From positions 1-17,006 of the forward strand of contig JAJZWK010000023.1 of assembly GCA_021846725.1 (NCBI GenBank): a stretch of 17,006 nucleotides of DNA, given 5' to 3'. Position numbers and translations under genes: made by a program. Of the stretch, positions 15,020 to 17,006 are shown in pieces. The notes below the pieces were generated by a model that ran no database searches, was not told the origin of the DNA, and was given only the letters and a program-made list of their open reading frames with translations. How positions within the stretch are numbered: position 1 is the first letter of the stretch; each line of letters opens with the position of its first letter. The DNA is from Actinomycetes bacterium. GTDB taxonomy: Bacteria; Actinomycetota; Acidimicrobiia; Acidimicrobiales; JAMCPL01.

Positions 15020-16591
15020 ATGACATTTGATAGTGAACGATTACCAGTCATAGTAGCTTATGCTCAGGCTATCGAGAAAGAAGAGCTTATTGGAGCAGCA
15101 GAACTAATGAATCGGGCTACTGCATCTGCATTGGATGGAACCGGTCCGCTGGCCAATCGTATTGACAGAGTATCGGTGGTGGGCATAATGTCGAAGATTT
15201 CGCCATCACCAGCAACTGATCTGGCAAAGAGATTTCACATATCACCGCAACATACTGAGACAACTCAGGTAGGGGGGAATTTCCCTCAATGGTTGATTAG
15301 CCGTGCAGCAGATGAGATAGCATCGGGTAATGCCAGAGCGGTTATGATTGCCGGAGCCGAGGCGCAACATACCCAGAAGATGCGACGAAAGTTGCGTGAA
15401 CAGGGTATAGAGCCTCCTCCATCTACAGGAGTTTCCGATACCGCAGGTGCTAATGCTGGAGATGGTACAACCAGTCCGGGTGACATGACTTCTGATGATA
15501 CTGATGCGTCGGCTCGTAATAGTGTTCCTGATAACGTAGTTGGTGATCCAAGAGCCGGGGTGTCCTCCAACGAGCTGGCTGCCGGGCTGATTGCTCCGGT
15601 ACATGTTTATCCGATGTTCGAAAGTGTACTTGCTAGTAGAGCGCAAAGGACGTACCAAGAGCAACGTGAATTCATTGCAGGATTTCTATCTCCCTTCAGT
15701 GAAGTTGCAGCCAAGCACCCATTTGCTTGGTTCCCTCAAGTACGCTCTCCTCAGGAGTTGTACACTATTACACCACAAAACCGTTTGATAGCAGAGCCGT
15801 ACCCCAAGCTTATGTCGGCCTTTATAGATGTAAACCAAGCTGCTTGTGTGATAGTGACATCATTGGCGGTAGCTCGTGAGTGCGGCTTAGCTGAATCGGC
15901 TATCTATTGTTGGTCGGGTGCAGACGTAAACGATGTGTGGTATCCATCTTCCAGGCCAGATCCCGGAGTGTCGCAGGGCATCCGAGAGGCTGGGCGTGCC
16001 GCACTTGATGCTGCAAATGTTTCAATAGATGATGTATCTTTATTTGACCTGTATTCTTGTTTCCCCTGCGCAGTAGAGTTGGCCTGTGATGCGTTGGGGA
16101 TTGGTCTTGATGATTCAAGAGGGCTTACGGTTACGGGCGGTCTGCCGTACTTTGGGGGGCCTGGGAACAACTACACTCTCCATGCTATAGCTACCATGGC
16201 AGATAGGCTTAAAGAATCGGGTGGAGTTGGGCTTGTATCAGGTCTGGGTTGGTATGCAACCAAGCACTCAATAGGAATATACAGTGATTCACCACCGGTG
16301 AACGGGTGGGTAAGAGGTAATGTCGCGGATGCTCAGGCTAGAATAGATGCCGGTGAGATTACAGTCATAGGAGGTGTCGATACAGAAGAGCCTGGTACTG
16401 TAGTTGCATCCACTATAATTGTCGATGCAGCGGGTAATCCAGAATCCGCGCCGGTAATAGTAGCTCTTGGCAGTGGTCAACGTGTAGTTGGTACCATATC
16501 GTCGGATGAATTAGCGGGATTGAGTGGCGTAAATCTCGTTGGTAAGAAAGTAACTGTACAGGGAACGCCGCCTGTATGTCATTTAACATAA
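15020..16591 (+). CDS. Thiolase-like protein (TLP1 type) with an extra C-terminal domain
   Basis: A 523-residue member of the thiolase superfamily; numbering is from ATG 15020. The N-terminal half runs to about 270, with IASGNARAVMIAGAEAQ (100-116). The C-terminal half has DLYSCFPCAVELACDALG (343-360) and GGLPYFGGPGNNYTLHAIA (373-391), where His388 matches the thiolase His loop. The usual nucleophilic Cys of the N-terminal loop is missing: the place reads TTQVGGNFPQW (81-91). The second Cys loop also lacks Cys (LVSGLGWYATKHS). A Gly/Thr/Asp/Ser-rich insert (about 135-180) interrupts the fold. Residues from about 435 form an added C-terminal domain. These traits fit the TLP1 family known from Mycobacterium smegmatis, whose reaction is unsettled; ordinary thiolysis is unlikely. 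AGAGG at 15005-15009 fits ATG 15020, while GTG 15014 is an alternative start. It is in operon with the TetR gene and the crotonase. Confidence 0.85.
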   Translation: MTFDSERLPVIVAYAQAIEKEELIGAAELMNRATASALDGTGPLANRIDRVSVVGIMSKISPSPATDLAKRFHISPQHTETTQVGGNFPQWLISRAADEIASGNARAVMIAGAEAQHTQKMRRKLREQGIEPPPSTGVSDTAGANAGDGTTSPGDMTSDDTDASARNSVPDNVVGDPRAGVSSNELAAGLIAPVHVYPMFESVLASRAQRTYQEQREFIAGFLSPFSEVAAKHPFAWFPQVRSPQELYTITPQNRLIAEPYPKLMSAFIDVNQAACVIVTSLAVARECGLAESAIYCWSGADVNDVWYPSSRPDPGVSQGIREAGRAALDAANVSIDDVSLFDLYSCFPCAVELACDALGIGLDDSRGLTVTGGLPYFGGPGNNYTLHAIATMADRLKESGGVGLVSGLGWYATKHSIGIYSDSPPVNGWVRGNVADAQARIDAGEITVIGGVDTEEPGTVVASTIIVDAAGNPESAPVIVALGSGQRVVGTISSDELAGLSGVNLVGKKVTVQGTPPVCHLT

Positions 16592-16601
16592 TAAATTCAA
16601 T

Positions 16602-16607
16602 AGGAGG
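16602..16607 (+). promoter_or_regulatory. Ribosome binding site deciding the GTG start of the crotonase
   Basis: AGGAGG nine bases before GTG 16617, in the 25-bp gap after the thiolase-like gene. No ATG lies in frame nearby, so this supports the GTG start. Confidence 0.75.
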
Positions 16608-16616
16608 TAACGACTG

Positions 16617-17006
16617 GTGCCGGTAGTAGAACGAGACCGCAAGGGTCATGTAGAGATACTTACGATCAACCGACCTGAAGCAAGAAATGCCGTCAATGGC
16701 GAGGTAACAGCAGGCTTGTCGGAAGCATTCGACGAGATTGCTGACTCCGATGATGCCTGGGTGGTCATTCTTACTGGTGCAGGAGATAAGTCATTTTCAG
16801 CAGGAATGGATCTCAAGGCCTTTGCAGCCGGGGAAGGGGCTGCTATCGTGGGAGCTAAGGGAGGCTTTGCCGGTATAGTTCAGAGAGACTTTCCCAAGCC
16901 AATTATAGCAGCCGTAAACGGCTCAGCACTTGGAGGTGGCTGCGAAATAGCGTTAGCCTGTGATCTGGTCGTGGCTGCTGAGCATGCTACTTTTGGCATA
17001 CCGGAA
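16617..17006 (+). CDS. Enoyl-CoA hydratase/isomerase (crotonase family), partial
   Basis: The first 130 residues of a crotonase-fold enzyme, cut by the window end. It starts VPVVERDRKGHVEILTINRPEARNAV, the usual first strands. SAGMDLKAF (about 61-69) forms the first oxyanion-hole segment, and NGSALGGGCEIALACDLVVAAEHATFGIPE (101-130) the second. Both acidic residues used by enoyl-CoA hydratases seem to be present: Glu in GGGCE and the last visible residue, Glu in GIPE. It probably adds water to a 2-enoyl-CoA, as in beta-oxidation, though isomerases and hydrolases share the fold. It follows the thiolase-like gene by 25 bp and is likely co-transcribed with it and the TetR gene. Codon use is like its neighbours. 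Confidence 0.92.
   Translation, partial: MPVVERDRKGHVEILTINRPEARNAVNGEVTAGLSEAFDEIADSDDAWVVILTGAGDKSFSAGMDLKAFAAGEGAAIVGAKGGFAGIVQRDFPKPIIAAVNGSALGGGCEIALACDLVVAAEHATFGIPE

Overview
The window reads as chromosomal DNA of a heterotrophic bacterium, most likely an actinobacterium. This is inferred from gene content: a fused branched-chain amino acid type ABC importer, a GMC alcohol oxidase, a CrtC/AttH-like lipocalin, a TLP1-type thiolase-like protein and a TetR regulator. Base composition is moderate (about half G+C by eye), with many ATA and GTA codons, unlike high-GC Streptomyces or Mycobacterium. A moderate-GC lineage such as the Acidimicrobiia would fit, but the taxon is a guess. No rRNA, tRNA, transposase, phage gene or CRISPR array was seen.

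Region 1 (1-6659, all minus strand) is a HAAT-family (Liv) importer locus. It reads, in transcription order, a complete substrate-binding protein (6659-5031), a giant four-domain protein fusing both permeases and both ATPases (4852-500), and a second substrate-binding protein paralogue (462-1) cut by the window edge. The two binding proteins share an N-terminal anchor, a conserved Cys pair and the motif GNNGGATAPGVTA. They probably deliver different or overlapping ligands to one transporter.

Region 2 (6734-8734, plus) is a GMC oxidoreductase divergent from the importer. Degenerate copies of its own 3' end follow its stop codon. Convergent to it is a family 1 glycoside hydrolase (10644-8884, minus) with a long Q/T/N-rich N-terminal tail. 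The intergenic stretch 10645-10943 holds a 21-bp tandem repeat and a striking 16-unit heptanucleotide array.

Region 3 (10944-17006, all plus) holds a CrtC/AttH-like lipocalin-fold protein, an aldehyde dehydrogenase translationally coupled to a small two-helix membrane protein, and then a TetR regulator with a clean palindromic operator upstream. The regulator is followed closely by a TLP1-type thiolase-like protein and a crotonase (cut by the window end). The last three look like an autoregulated acyl-CoA operon. Together, GMC alcohol oxidase, aldehyde dehydrogenase and acyl-CoA enzymes suggest oxidation of a hydrophobic alcohol or lipid to an acyl-CoA. That link is inferred from gene families and proximity only.

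The most unusual items are the LivH-LivM-LivF-LivG single polypeptide, the heptanucleotide array at 10781-10892, the decayed 3'-end duplications at 8796-8860, the TetR palindrome at 14277-14294, and the thiolase-like protein that lacks the usual catalytic cysteines.
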